Positions 39,966 to 52,600 of a stretch of 64,000 bases of DNA are shown here, piece after piece (within the stretch, counting starts at the first letter, position 1; every line of letters starts with the position of its first letter). The stretch lies in NCBI GenBank assembly GCA_935421135.1, contig OW285191.1, positions 6,271,504-6,335,503 of the forward strand, given 5' to 3'. The DNA is from Bugulina stolonifera. Taxonomy: Eukaryota > Bryozoa > Gymnolaemata > Cheilostomatida > Bugulidae. The position numbers and the translations under genes were made by a program. The notes below the pieces were generated by a model that was given only the letters and a program-made list of their open reading frames with translations, was not told the origin of the DNA and did no database searches.

Positions 39966-41885
39966 CTATTTCCTGTCAAAATAAACACAATCTTTTCTCC
40001 GATTAGGTTTGGATTGACGGCCTGATTTTGTGATTACAGGCTTGGGCATTGCATTAACCCAGGGTTGTATGGGGTTTACAATGGCTAACAAATGCAATCT
40101 TCTAATTTCGGCAATTCCCAATAGATTCCTAGAAGCATTTTCCAAAACCGAAGCAAGAGCAGGTAATTCAAGACCCTTATAGTTTAATACGACTTCGCTC
40201 TCGCCCACAACATTCAAAGGAGTAGAATCAGCCCCACGCAAATAGCGGCTTGGTTGTTTTAATTCCAAATTCAATTCACAAGAGGTTTGGTCCGTAATAA
40301 TGGTAGCATCAGAACCAGTATCTAATGTAAAATCCACTCCTTTACCATTGACATCAATGCAAACTTTAAATTCTAATTCTGTTCTACCCACTGATAGTGA
40401 ACTGTGGCCGAAATTCTTGTCAGGATCAATATTAAGTCTCCTAATATCCATATAATGATTAGGGTTAGACTTACGGCCTCTATTAAGATATGGGCTAGGT
40501 TCATGACAGCGGAAGGGCTTTGGAAAATCTCTCTTTTTCACATACCTAGTGCTGTCATGATCTTTTGACTCAGTTTGACAGTCAGCGGTCATATGGCCTT
40601 TCTTGTTACATTTGTAACATACTACATGAGGACAAAATCTAACTCTGTGGTTGGGGTCACCACAACGATAACAACTACCAGTAATGCCTTTACCCCTATT
40701 TGAGTCGTGACTAATACGATGGCAATAGCAAAATCTAACTCTGTGGTTGGGGTCGCCACCACGATAACAATTACCAGTAATGCCTTTACCCCTATCTGAG
40801 TCATGACTAATACGATGGCAATAGCCATCTCGGCCTTTACCCCTATCTGAGTCTCTACTACCGTAACGGTGATAGCCATCTCGACTACCACTTCTGGGCC
40901 TGCTGTAATAGTTGCCACTATTGGAACCAAGTCCCTGATGTTGGTCACGACTGTTCCAACGATCGCTACTGTCACGGCGGTAATTCCGGTCAAAACTAGT
41001 CCTACCACCACTATCAAATCCTCGCCTGCTGCCATATTTATCAGGACTTGGGCTTCTATAACCTCTGGGCCTACTACTACTTCTATTGTAACAGTTATCA
41101 TAACCTCGGGACTGGCGGGAGTCCCTGTAAAATCTGCCCTGACGACTACGACTATCGTCACGACGGGAATCCTCAAATCTGGCCTCTGCAACCTCTTGTT
41201 TGATAGGAATATTGGGTACTTGTGGGGCAGGACGTTCGAGCTTTTGCTCGGATTCAGTAGCTGTGCCGCGACAAGACAAAACAGTTGTCAAAGTTTCCCA
41301 TGTAAGATCATGTTTGGCCATCAATTCTCTTCTCAACATCAAATCTTGTAGGCCATTAACAACAATCACTTGCGCCATGGTCTTCCTAATTCGTTCGCAT
41401 TCAGCATTGGCAGCAGCAGTATGAGTGGCGTCTAAATTAACTGCGGCAGTCTTAAAAATTCCGGCCGTGCGTGATAAATGCTCGACCCTCCTAAGGTAAT
41501 CCCTGGAATCCTCCCCAGTTTGCTGGCGCGCGCTACAAAGGTTTGACAATCTCACATTCAGAGACTCTTCGCGCTCATATGTGTTTTTCAATGCTTGTAA
41601 TGCTTGGTCGTATGTTAATTCGGTACTATTGATGTCAATTCCTTGGGCCTGTAATACTTGAAAACCTTCACTACTAATACTTTTTAATAATGCACATAAT
41701 TTCATTTCATCGTCAAAAATCGGGACTTGACGTTCTTGAGCGCCCTCCCCTTCCTTTCTGGTTCCCTTGTCTTTTACAGAAAAGCGCACTGCAACAGTAA
41801 ACCTGTCTAAAAAAATCTTCCAAGAACCACTAACATCCCTGGGGTCAATCCTGAGGGTTGGGAAATTCACTCCATTGTCAGGCAT
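39966..41885 (-). CDS. Gag-protease polyprotein of the young LTR element
   Basis: 639 residues, minus strand, intact. Residues 1-230 are a capsid-like gag domain (start MPDNGVNFPTLRIDPRDVSG). About 235-390 is a disordered stretch rich in Arg, Ser, Tyr, Asp and Gly (RS and RGY words). Then come zinc knuckles: CYRCGDPNHRVRFC and CYKCNKKGHMTADC. A segment of about 32 residues including the first knuckle is duplicated just before it; in the extra copy the second Cys is Gly (CYRGGD). The aspartic protease follows, with FTLDTGSDATIIT (DTG active site) and LLGIAEI. The frame ends about 50 residues after the protease with a basic tail. Plus-strand open frames across 40622-41351 are shadows of this gene. 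Confidence 0.93.
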   Translation of the reverse strand: MPDNGVNFPTLRIDPRDVSGSWKIFLDRFTVAVRFSVKDKGTRKEGEGAQERQVPIFDDEMKLCALLKSISSEGFQVLQAQGIDINSTELTYDQALQALKNTYEREESLNVRLSNLCSARQQTGEDSRDYLRRVEHLSRTAGIFKTAAVNLDATHTAAANAECERIRKTMAQVIVVNGLQDLMLRRELMAKHDLTWETLTTVLSCRGTATESEQKLERPAPQVPNIPIKQEVAEARFEDSRRDDSRSRQGRFYRDSRQSRGYDNCYNRSSSRPRGYRSPSPDKYGSRRGFDSGGRTSFDRNYRRDSSDRWNSRDQHQGLGSNSGNYYSRPRSGSRDGYHRYGSRDSDRGKGRDGYCHRISHDSDRGKGITGNCYRGGDPNHRVRFCYCHRISHDSNRGKGITGSCYRCGDPNHRVRFCPHVVCYKCNKKGHMTADCQTESKDHDSTRYVKKRDFPKPFRCHEPSPYLNRGRKSNPNHYMDIRRLNIDPDKNFGHSSLSVGRTELEFKVCIDVNGKGVDFTLDTGSDATIITDQTSCELNLELKQPSRYLRGADSTPLNVVGESEVVLNYKGLELPALASVLENASRNLLGIAEIRRLHLLAIVNPIQPWVNAMPKPVITKSGRQSKPNRRKDCVYFDRK

Positions 41886-42019
41886 CTTGACAACCTGGCT
41901 ATGGTAATCCGGAAAAAATATGAAAAAAAATTTCTTAATTTAGTAAATTTCTTAGATAGGTAATTCAGATAAATTATTTCATAGAAATTTTCTCAATACA
42001 GAAAAGAATAGATGTATTT

Positions 42020-42390
42020 TCTTTTCACTTACTACCACCACCTATACTTACTCAACTATTCAACTCCCCTCAACTCGCACCTACTACTCTTACTCTACTC
42101 TACTCTTCTCCTACTCAACTCCCACCTACTACTCTACTCTACTCTTCTCCTACTCAACTCGCACCTACTACTCTACTCTACTCTTCTCCTCCTACTCTAC
42201 TACTCCTACTATACTACTCCTACTCTTCTCTACTACTCCTACTCTTCTCTACTACTCCTACTCTACTACTCCTACTCTTACTCTACTACTCCTACTCTTA
42301 CTCTACTACTCTTACTCTACTACTCCTTATCCTACTTTACTACTTCTACTCTACTACTCCACTACCCCTATTCTACTTACTACTTACGTA
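42020..42390. repeat. Pyrimidine-rich (CTACT)n tract in the element leader
   Basis: Imperfect CTACT/CTCCTACT repeats on the plus strand (purine-rich on the element's coding strand), between the 5' LTR and the gag start. The 139-codon Leu/Tyr/Ser-rich open frame here is a repeat artefact. Confidence 0.9.
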
Positions 42391-42482
42391 ATAAATCAAA
42401 TTTTATTGATTTGCTAATAATTATAATGTAATTATTTGCTGTTTAGTTTTCACTTCTCGTAGGTTCTAAGTCAACTGCGCCA

Positions 42483-42690
42483 TGTGGTGGTGGCCGATAG
42501 TTATTAATATAAGATATAGGAAGCGCGTGTGCTCACCTAGAGTTCAGTCATAAAAAGTGCCAGAGCATCAAAGCCGCCGTCCAATCCCCTAGTCTGCTCC
42601 CTAGTCACTAGCAGCATTCGGTAGAGTTGCTTTCCGTTCCGATGCTCCAGATGCCAACACAGACGACTGTCATAGACGTATAGTCTTACA
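42483..42690 (-). repeat. 5' LTR, 208 bp
   Basis: Identical to 39243-39450; followed (minus sense) by the primer-binding site. Confidence 0.95.
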
Positions 42691-42695
42691 AATTG

Positions 42696-43686
42696 TCTAC
42701 TCTTGATCGTTGAGAATGAAGAAAAGCTATTGGCTGAGTATATGACAACGAGTATTAGTGTACTATGGCTAGATAATACATGTAGCAGTTTGATGCTTGC
42801 AGAAGAGTGTGATAAAAACTGTAAACAAAGGAGGTATGCCCCTTGCTCTGAGCTCTAGTATTGGGGAGGTGGGGACGTTCGGATCAGTTGTCAGATAAGT
42901 TTACAGTGGGGTTCCGAGATGCAAGGCATGACTTGCAATACTCTCAACAAAAACTTCAGTTACAGAGGCTAAGAATGGTCATGTGAGGGGTAGACTGGGA
43001 AGCGATCTGATACTATAATTAATAATTAGATGGAAGAGATTGTATAATAGTTTGTCAAAACTGTGTGTTAATTGAGTATAAGGATCATTTTATCAGACGT
43101 TAAACTCGAATATCTTCATCTAAAACATGATGGTCCTCAATGTCACACCGTAAAATTCTATTTGTGCCCTACCCATACCCATGGGTAGCAATATTGTACC
43201 CTAATTTATATTGATAATATGTCAAGTAAGCTTAGCTGCAGACGGTACACTCATATAATATAGTAGAACAACGCGCTGCTTTCCAATATAACGTAATTAA
43301 TCTGTCTCCTACCCCTTTGCCATTGTACTATTTAACATGATGTTGTAAATGAGAGCAAGAGTATATTTAGGTGACAATCCAGCCGAAATTAAATTTTATA
43401 TCTAATGTCTATGTAGACCTACGCATAGTATGAGTAAGAAGCCCTTGGTATACACAATATGGGAATCTCCTTTCGAATGTCTGGTTAATGTCTGACATTG
43501 AATTACAGCACTTTCTCCTCTCATCGGGCATCATGGTTATAGCATCGCATGCGTTAATACACACAAATTTTACATTTGTGTCTTACATGAACTTATAACA
43601 ACTTTCTTTGCTGTAGGAGCTCCATGGAAACCCATTGACTAATAACTGCTCTACTGCATAGCCATCTCTCTTCCAGTTATTACTCT
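42696..43686. other. Upstream region of the MRH-AAA gene, no gene seen
   Basis: No exon or clear promoter element was recognised between the LTR element and ATG 43687. The retrotransposon insertion is only 1 kb upstream of the start codon. Confidence 0.5.
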
Positions 43687-46600
43687 ATGGATTTTATGAA
43701 AATGTCTGCCTCTCTCCAGATACTGCTGTTAGTAACGGTGAGTTAATTATGCTGGTATGTAGCTGTAAGCCTCCAACACAGCCTCTGCCAATAGGTACCA
43801 ATATTGTAGAATTGTTGATCTGCACATACAGCTACATGTATATGCCTTTCACTGGTAGGTCTCAGGTCGGATGTACTTCTCACTATCGGTGTCTGTTGCC
43901 AATGTAGGCTCAGTATGGTATTATTTTTAATTCGCCGACAGGCAAGAATCCAATCTATAAACAAATTGCCATACATCTCTGTTCAAAAAGCTTACCTTTG
44001 GAGAATCTATGTCTAACTGTGTTTCATTTATGTATATATTTTTTTACTTGAAAAAATTGTTGCTATCTTATTTACAGGGATTAGTCTGGAGTGTCAGAGG
44101 AAATTCTGTTTGTTCAGAGTTATACAAATCAGAGGTAGGAGGCGTGTACAACTTAGAACAGCTGTGTGACACAGTGCTGGAGACGACGCTGGCGCGGCCT
44201 CTAGATGCTAAACTAACTTTTAGTCTGACAGAGAAAAGTGTCAGGTGTGGGGAGGAAGAGTATACAGCTGGTTGTATTCGTGTACCAGGTAATTCGTCTG
44301 CCTGTCTCTCTGTGTATTTGTAAGAGTAGGTTCAACACACATGGCAGTGATGTATGGTTAATGTGAATTTATTGGCTCTAACCTGGAAATCGATACAACA
44401 ACCTATTTGATGTCTGTGAGAGATAGCTCTCTGCCACTTCAATCTAGCCCCAACATTCAATGTATTTGGAATAAATACTCGATGACGACTACATTTAGGA
44501 GTTGTTCCCTCTTGCTGTTTACATCATTATATTCTATCAATATCATGCTCCGTTAATGGTGGTTAAATTATATAAATTTGGCTACTCTCCACTTTCTTCT
44601 AGGACTAAATCCGACTTCTGTTGGTAGCCATGTATCCATCACTCCAAAGACTGAGAACCTTCCAGGAGCCGGGGTTGTTGTCTCTCTTACTGGAGGCTTC
44701 CCATGTGAAGCCATGCCACATAAAAATCGCACAGCTACTATTCATATTCAGGTATGCATTTCTCCATTCATACCTACTACAACATTGATGTTGTGTAATG
44801 GAAAGACCATCTGACTTGTATTTGATGACGGACACTTAATTATTGCAGTTGATAAAGCATTAATTCATATGCGTTGTAAAACTTTGTTGATCTTCATCAG
44901 TTGTAAGAACTAAGAAGGAGATAAGTCTAGATGGGTCACACGCTTTACTCTATTATCGTATATATGATGTATTATATTGATGAAAAGTGAACGAGATGCA
45001 TTTTTGTTTTATTGTTATCCTTATTTCGATTATTATCCAACGCTTTCCTTTGATGATGATAAATGGACAGATATCAAAATATAAGGATAACAACAAAACA
45101 AAAATACATTTCGTAACGCCTACTACTTTTCATCATTAAGTTTTTCACCACACCAACATCTTCAAACATAATCTAGATATATTATAGTGTCCATCAGATG
45201 TAAGAATTCACACAACCGATAGTGTTCCATATCAACATATGACAGGCGAGGAGGGGTACGTCCCACATATCTGTGAATATTTCGTGACTATAGTTTCTCA
45301 GGCTGGCTGCCCTCTCCATGCTACAGATTCTATTATAGTCTCAGCAGGTAAAACACAATATATTCAACAACATATACCTAAACGTATACTGACCTACTGA
45401 ATATTAGAGGTGTACTTGATAGCTAATAGAGGTGTACTGATAGCTATTAGAGGTGTACTGATAGCTATTAAGAGATGTACTGGTAGCTGTGAGAGGTGTA
45501 CCGGTGGTTATAAAATGTATGCAAACTTCTCATCAGTCGTGACACCAATTACTTGGCTGCAGTGAGTCGAATTTCCACAGAAATAACTCTCAATTCTAAT
45601 AGCTTTAATGTATGTCTAATAATATTGTTGAAAAGTTGTTTCCAGAATCAAAATTAGTGACTTCCAAGTTTTTTACTCATTGATACAGTGATACCACTGT
45701 GCCACTAGTATTTGAAATTTAGAGTTATAATTTTTGTATGTCTGGTATCTCAAATTGAAAATTGTGTTGAGAAAAGCAGTCAACAGCATTACTCCAAGAC
45801 TATATTTAGAACCAATCCTGATATATTATACAACTCACTGGTACGATAACTCCCAACCCGCGAGAATGTTGTTGGAAAACTTGTTCCTAGAAATTTGTTA
45901 TCTTGCAGTGACTGGATGTAAAGACTCTCACCCTAAAGCATTCACACAAAACTGCTCAGCACTAGGAGGTTCTGCACTCAGTCTTTATGGCACAGGCTTT
46001 ATGAATCTTGAATCTCTTGTAACGGAGATTTCTATCGGTCAGTCTGCGTCCTGTGATCGCATAAACATTGTCAATGATTGGACAATGCAGTGTACAATAA
46101 GAATTGAGTCACCACTACTTGTAACACAAAGCGGGAGTTATAGACTAAGCATAGAGGTCCCAGGGTGAGATTTAGGGGTGGGTCTGTCTATCCCCATCTG
46201 AACCAGACGTAAAACACTTAACCACAGGCTATGCTTATGTGTCTACTAACAACAATCACACATTCACTTCCGGCTTTGGTGACGGGATGCTGAACCGATT
46301 TTAAGATCAGTAATTAGAAAATTATGTTTTCTCATTTTTTATAATTAATTTTTCTAGTAATGATCAGTAATTCTAGAAAAAATTCATTTAGTTTTTAGAT
46401 AGAATGTTGAGCCGTTAGTCTCTCTGTGCTGATTTTTAAATCTGAAATCTTCGTCTGTGGGGTAAACGGTGTTGAAAACCTGTCAAATGACATTATCTCA
46501 GTGTACGTCTATCTCACGATGTACTCACCCATGTCACACAACTTCTGGCATGTTATGATTATTAATTGTCTCTAATAGGTATATATAATCATATTGTGAA

Positions 46601-49600
46601 TATTATTACCTCTTAGGAAAGAGAGCCTCAACATAGATGTGCGAAATAAAGTAGTTGTGTCCTTCATCGCTGTACCAGACTTTGGTTCCCTCTTCAACAG
46701 CCTAGACAAGTATGGAATCGGTGGAATGAAGCAACAAGCTAATGAAATTTATGAAAAAGTGTTTCTAACACGGAGTAAGTTCCGATACGTCTTTAACAGG
46801 AAGCACATGGTATATATGTGTATATACCATGTGCTTCCTTGGCAGTAAGTACATAGCACATTGTATATACATGTATATGCATATACCATGTACTTCCTGC
46901 CAAGGACGTGCATGGTATACGAATGTATATACGTACACTTCCTTGGCAGGAAGTACATGTATGGATACCTGAGTCCATTGTGTGTCATCTCCAAGTTTAT
47001 GTAGGTCTACTAGTATTTACTTGTAGTAAGTGTATCACAAGTCATGTAACTTGTAGCAAGTATATGTATTTGAACTGGGTATATAAACTTGACCTACATG
47101 TACTCGTACATATAAGTATACGAACTTAACCTGCATGTGCATATAGGTACATTGCTTGAACTAAACGCACATTTAAGTACATTACTTGAACTACACGTAC
47201 ATGTAAGTATAATATAACTTGACCTACGTGTACATATAAGTATATTAACTTGAACTACATGTGCATATGTATGAACATTTACATATCTTATTGAAGATGT
47301 TCAAATTATCAATTTTATATTTTCCACATTGATATCTTTAGCATTACCCGCCCATATTCTGAGTGAGTTAGGACTGAGTCATGTTAGAGGTCTAGTACTG
47401 CATGGAGCTCCAGGTACAGGAAAGTCCCTGCTTGCCAGAACTATAGCATATGTAATGAATGCAGACAATGTAAGTCATACCATTCTATAGGTTATGAGTG
47501 TCAGTGTCTTTGGCAGTTATCTCCCTTGATCATTGTATAGACTTGTAGATGAAAAGAGGGGGCTTTGATTAGCATGTTGAGAAGGTGACATCCCCCCCCC
47601 CCCCCCCCATACACACACACGATACAAAACTGTACCGTTATATCGTTTCATCAGGTACACCTTGTTAGCGCTCCAGAGTTACTCAATAAGTATGTAGGAG
47701 AGTCGGAGTATAACCTCAGAACGTTATTCGTCAAGGCAGAACGAGATTGGGAGGAGCTCGACACTAACAGGTCAGTCACATGATCTCTTATCGTTGTGTG
47801 CTTGAGATTTCTAATAACTGTAATTGTCAAGCTGGTATGATTATTCTAAGTTCTCATGTGATGCCTTTTGTAGTCCCTTTCATGTCATCATACTCGACGA
47901 GTTGGACGCCATTTGTAAACCACGAGGGCGAGATCTTAACAACATCGGATCTCTCGTGTACGACAGTCTCGTTAACCAACTGCTCACCAAGTTGGATGGA
48001 CTCAGGTATTATTATGCGGATAGATTTGAAATTGTCCTCTCTCTGTTGTATAATCATAGAGATAGGATAACTCCATAATGTTATAATCCAGAATACTTCA
48101 TAACTGAGTCGATAGTTCGATCTTTTACTACTGATGGTACAGTGATTGATAGAAACTTTAATTCATATTTCAGTCATGTTACTGTTGTATGTGCGTATAA
48201 CATATGGCGTAACTCCGTATTGTTATCTCCCCGCAGGCAAGTTGACAACCTGCTTGTGATTGGCTTAACCAATCGGTTTGAACTTTTGGAGACGGCTCTC
48301 CTTAGACCTGGCAGGTAAGACTCTGAGATCTATATTAGTGTATTAGTATTGATATATAATAATGATACAGTAATGTATTTCAGTAACATTATTATCTGTA
48401 TTGATATATAATAGTAATACAGTCATTTTATTATTAGTATAATGATGGGAATAGTTATTACTAAATGTAGTAGTTGTATTGTATTGCACTTCATTTTATT
48501 ATAATATTATTAGTATTCGACAGTTTTCTTGCACAAATATTTGTTTACGCACAGCCGGGCACTTGGTTCCACATCTCTAGAAATACCCATATCTGTTTGA
48601 AACAGACACTCTACGGTGCCTAATCGCCTAGCACAGTACACAAAAACCGCTGCACCAGCTTGGCTTCCCTAATAATAATAACAATTATTAGTATCATAAC
48701 TATCATACATGTTTTTGAGGTCACCTGTTTAGGGCTTATGTTGAATCATGTTTACATATTTTGACAGTACAATTTATTATTTGTTATCTTGATATTTTGT
48801 TACAAGTGCATCCTGTGGGAAATGTATGATTCAGGTGCCAAGTTGATGAATGTGTTGGCTTTGGCTGGGCACACTTATTTATCACGACATTTACTCACAA
48901 TAAGGCCGTGTATACATCACTGTATCGATTATTATGTAAAATATTCACCATAGTTACTCAGTATTCTCTGTGGTCTTGACTTATAAAGTTCATTTTAATA
49001 AATGCATGATAAATACCTTCACCTCTTAAGCAGCAATAGTATGTACATGTGGTTAGTTAGGGTTTAAAGTCAACAAAAATTCGTTTGTTCAGTTCGTTAT
49101 AAATGCAACCTGTGGGGATGCCATCAATTGGGACTGTTGTTGTTATTGTATTTTATATTGTTAGGGGGTTTGACCATTTTCTATATATATATGATGTATT
49201 TTTAGCAAGGAATTTATCTTTGAGCAGTCAGAGACTTGTTTCAAATCCATGAAAATACTAGTCCCTGGGACCGGTATTTTCATAGATTTGAAGCAAGTCT
49301 CTGACTGCTCAAAGATGAATTCCTTGCTAAAAATGCATCATATAAATATAGAGAAAATGGCCAAACTCCCTAACATTCTGTAAGGCGCAAGGTGGCCATA
49401 ATAAGAGGGGTGCCTTCTGTGCAGTTCGCTCAGAGCACGTCTACTGCTCACTCGTGAAGCTTCCTTTTTTAAGTTTGCTGAGCTGGTGTAGTGGTAGCAT
49501 GTTCTGTTCACTGTGCTAGGCGATTAGGTGCCGTAGAGGCCCCGGGTTCAAACCCCAGTCAGGGACCGGTATTTTCATGGATTTGAAACAAGTCTCTGAC

Positions 49601-52600
49601 AAATTCCTTGCTAAAAATACATCATGTATTTTATATTGTATTATTATAATATTGTACTAGTCTAATATATGCATGTGCGTGTGTTAGCTCTCTGCATTAT
49701 ATTGTATTATATTATAGTAATATATTATGTTATATTGTATTATATTCTTGTATTACATTATTGTATCACATTATGTATATTATATGGCAAATCCATTGCA
49801 CTTGCAGATTCGAGGCGAACATAGAGATGAAATTGCCCAACCAGAAAGAACGGGAGGAGATATTTGCTGTGCATCTTGCCAAGGCTGTGAAAGCTGGCAG
49901 ACTAGCTGCCGAGGTTAATATTAACAGGTATGTTATAGTAATTTAACAACGTAATACTTGTATTTTAAAGTTACCCCCTCTTGATTCTCTTTGTAGTGAG
50001 AGAGGACAACTCCACTATGTATAGTAATTACCACCAATTACCTGCATGCATTCAGCATATAAGTGTGTGGCTGCCAGCATGGGTATAATATGTTATTTTG
50101 AAGACCAAGTTTAGAGTTATCGGTTTGTCTTCCAATGTTCACATGTAAATATTTTATTTGATATTGAACCATCTACTGCTTCCCTACTCCCTATCTACAT
50201 CTACATGTAGATTTTATAATAGCAAAAATACGCAAAAGCCCTGAATAATTATGATGATTAACACAGCATTTACGTGTAAGATGGTGAATAGCAACTGGCT
50301 TAGAAACAAGTTGACTATTTTAATACTACTACACTAACTACTAAGCTAAATTATTCAGCCATTTATTGTACATTCACTTCCTTTGTTGAGACTTCGTGTA
50401 GGCAGGAAATGTGATCTACTATACAGAAAATTAACTGACCTATTGTGGCGTCCACACACCTACGTTGTACATCTATAATTGTATAGTTATCATTGCCTCT
50501 GGGAGTAGGATAAATTTAAACTGGTGTATATTCTAGGATGCAACACTTGGCAACTACATTACAATTGTAAACTTAGTTGGTTACACAATACCTGTGACAG
50601 ACGGTGTATTAAAAATATTTTAACTATACATGTACCTGCGTATTTCTTTCTTTAGCATGTATCGATTCTTTTGCAAATCCTGTTTGAATCTGGGTTCGTT
50701 TGATTAGCCCATTAAATTATACGTTTTTAAGTTAATGAACTTTGTCTTAATATTGAAATGTCAGATCCCTATTACATGTTCTAAATTCATATTATTCTAA
50801 GTGTTTTATGGCATGTTTAATTTAGTTCACATCGTGTGACCTCTGTGTTGAGTCCTCCATAGCTTGAACTACTTTTAATCAATGTTTAGATCAAATCTTA
50901 AAATGTCAGAAATGGGTCTAGTGAACACAAGTAATCAATTTGGTCTTATACCCAGACAAGTTGTAATAACCATTGTGTTCTTGAAGTGCTCAACTAAGGC
51001 TAGTTCTCTAGAACACAGACTAGACAGACTACCTTTAGTTTACTGTATACCAGCTTCTCACAATCAGTAGTCATTGTGGTTTGACTTAATCACTTTGGAT
51101 CTTTAAGATAATGCCTTTCCCTTACCAATATCTTATGCTAAAATACTCTGATTATATTAATCTTTAAAGAGATTCATTGTGATTATAATAACTGAGTGTT
51201 ATACTCCCCTGGCATTTCCTTGTGGTCTCCCAACTAATCCTGCATTAGATAAAATAGTAGTGGTGGTAGCATCATCTTACTACAGCTAGAATATTATTAA
51301 AAGCAGTTGTTTGCTGCATTCAATACTTGACACATTTTTACCTACCCTTTATCTAATGGATAATATACATACCTGAGCTGTACATTTCGTGTGTGAGTGT
51401 TCATTTAGCATAACGGTAATGTCTAAGTACAAATAATAACAAGCACTTATCCTCCCCTGAACAGGTAACATCCAAAAGATCCAACACAAGAGTTGCATTA
51501 AATTATTACTAGTATTATTTAGTAGGAGTTGTGTTCTCAGTGACACTGTAACGGTAGAGTGAAATCCGGTAATCAAACTAATTAATTTCATTATTTAATG
51601 ATTTTAATCTGGTGGTTTCCAGTTATTAAGTGAGTAGTCCAGTTATTATCTGCCTTTAAAAGCACACACCGTTGATAAAACTGACAGATATGCAAATTTA
51701 ATAAGACTAAATTTATAAAAATATCATCCATTGGCCAAACGATACATGAGTTATTGTTATTGCTGGTGAGTGTAGTAATAAGTCGCTATTTTGTGGTACT
51801 CTTTTGAAGCCCAGAAAAATCACTGAGTGAGACTAATTGATCATTCCTGGGGTGGCAGGTGATTTTAATAATTTCTCTACCGTCATTACCCAACTTTTCT
51901 ACAATTGACGGTCTTGTACGCTTTCAAGATCGAAAGTGCCTACCATGGTTTAGTATACAACTGTTTGGTTCGTTGTTAGTTATGGTAGTCCATGAAAAGG
52001 ACTTGATGTGTTTACCAGTCGTTAGTAATGAATCTCAGATGGAAAGTATAATTTCACGTATACGATATTATAATCAAACATGTTCAATCTCATTTGAATT
52101 CAAGGATATTGAGTTACTGCCATTATTTCTAAACTCCCTATGTTATTTTTGTTATTTTTCACAGATTGGCCCAGATTACTGTAGGGTTCACCCCAGCACA
52201 AATAATGGGGGTGGTACGTAGAGCTCAGTCATCTGCCCTGTGGTCTGCGCAGACTGCTGGTTCAGCCGACCAAACGACTCTCAGGTGGAAAGATTTTGAG
52301 ACTGCATTGGCTGACGCTGGGATGCACAGGGGAGATAATCTCACTGTCTCACAGTGTGGCTCGTATGTTAATGTGTATGATGTGGTGAACAGTAACCTTC
52401 CAAAGACAGCTCTGATTGGTCTAGAGAGATACAGGCAGATTATGCCCTGTCTACAACTGTTACTAGAGCAACGAAACTTCTATGTCAAGGTTAGTGGAGG
52501 GTCACTGAGCACTGTTTTGTAGAGAGACAGTGCTGATGGTAATATATCAATAGTCACCATAACACTGTACTCTTGGTGCATGTAGTTACATATACCAAGT

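Larger units (their letters stand above)
39243..42690 (-). mobile_element. Young non-autonomous LTR retrotransposon (gag-protease only)
   Basis: 3448 bp, minus orientation. The two 208-bp LTRs (39243-39450 and 42483-42690) are identical base for base, begin TG and end CA, and are flanked by the perfect 5-bp duplication AATTG (39238-39242 and 42691-42695). Beside the 5' LTR the minus strand reads TGGCGCAGTTGACTTAG, a primer-binding site starting with TGG. Beside the 3' LTR is the purine tract AAAAAGGGAGAGCG. The interior has one intact 639-codon gag-protease frame and no reverse transcriptase, RNase H or integrase. Identical LTRs mean very recent insertion, so mobility must be supplied in trans. 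Confidence 0.95.

Noticed and set aside
40622..41351. Open frames of 160-189 codons on both strands over the gag gene
   Set aside because: They are shadows of the 639-codon gag-protease frame, caused by its biased RS/RGY-rich composition.
42012..42431. 139-codon Leu/Tyr/Ser-rich frame
   Set aside because: Translation of the (CTACT)n tract in the LTR element leader.
49480..49560. Functional tRNA gene
   Set aside because: A and B boxes are present but there is no cloverleaf; the sequence has a second copy at 48549-48668, so it is a SINE.
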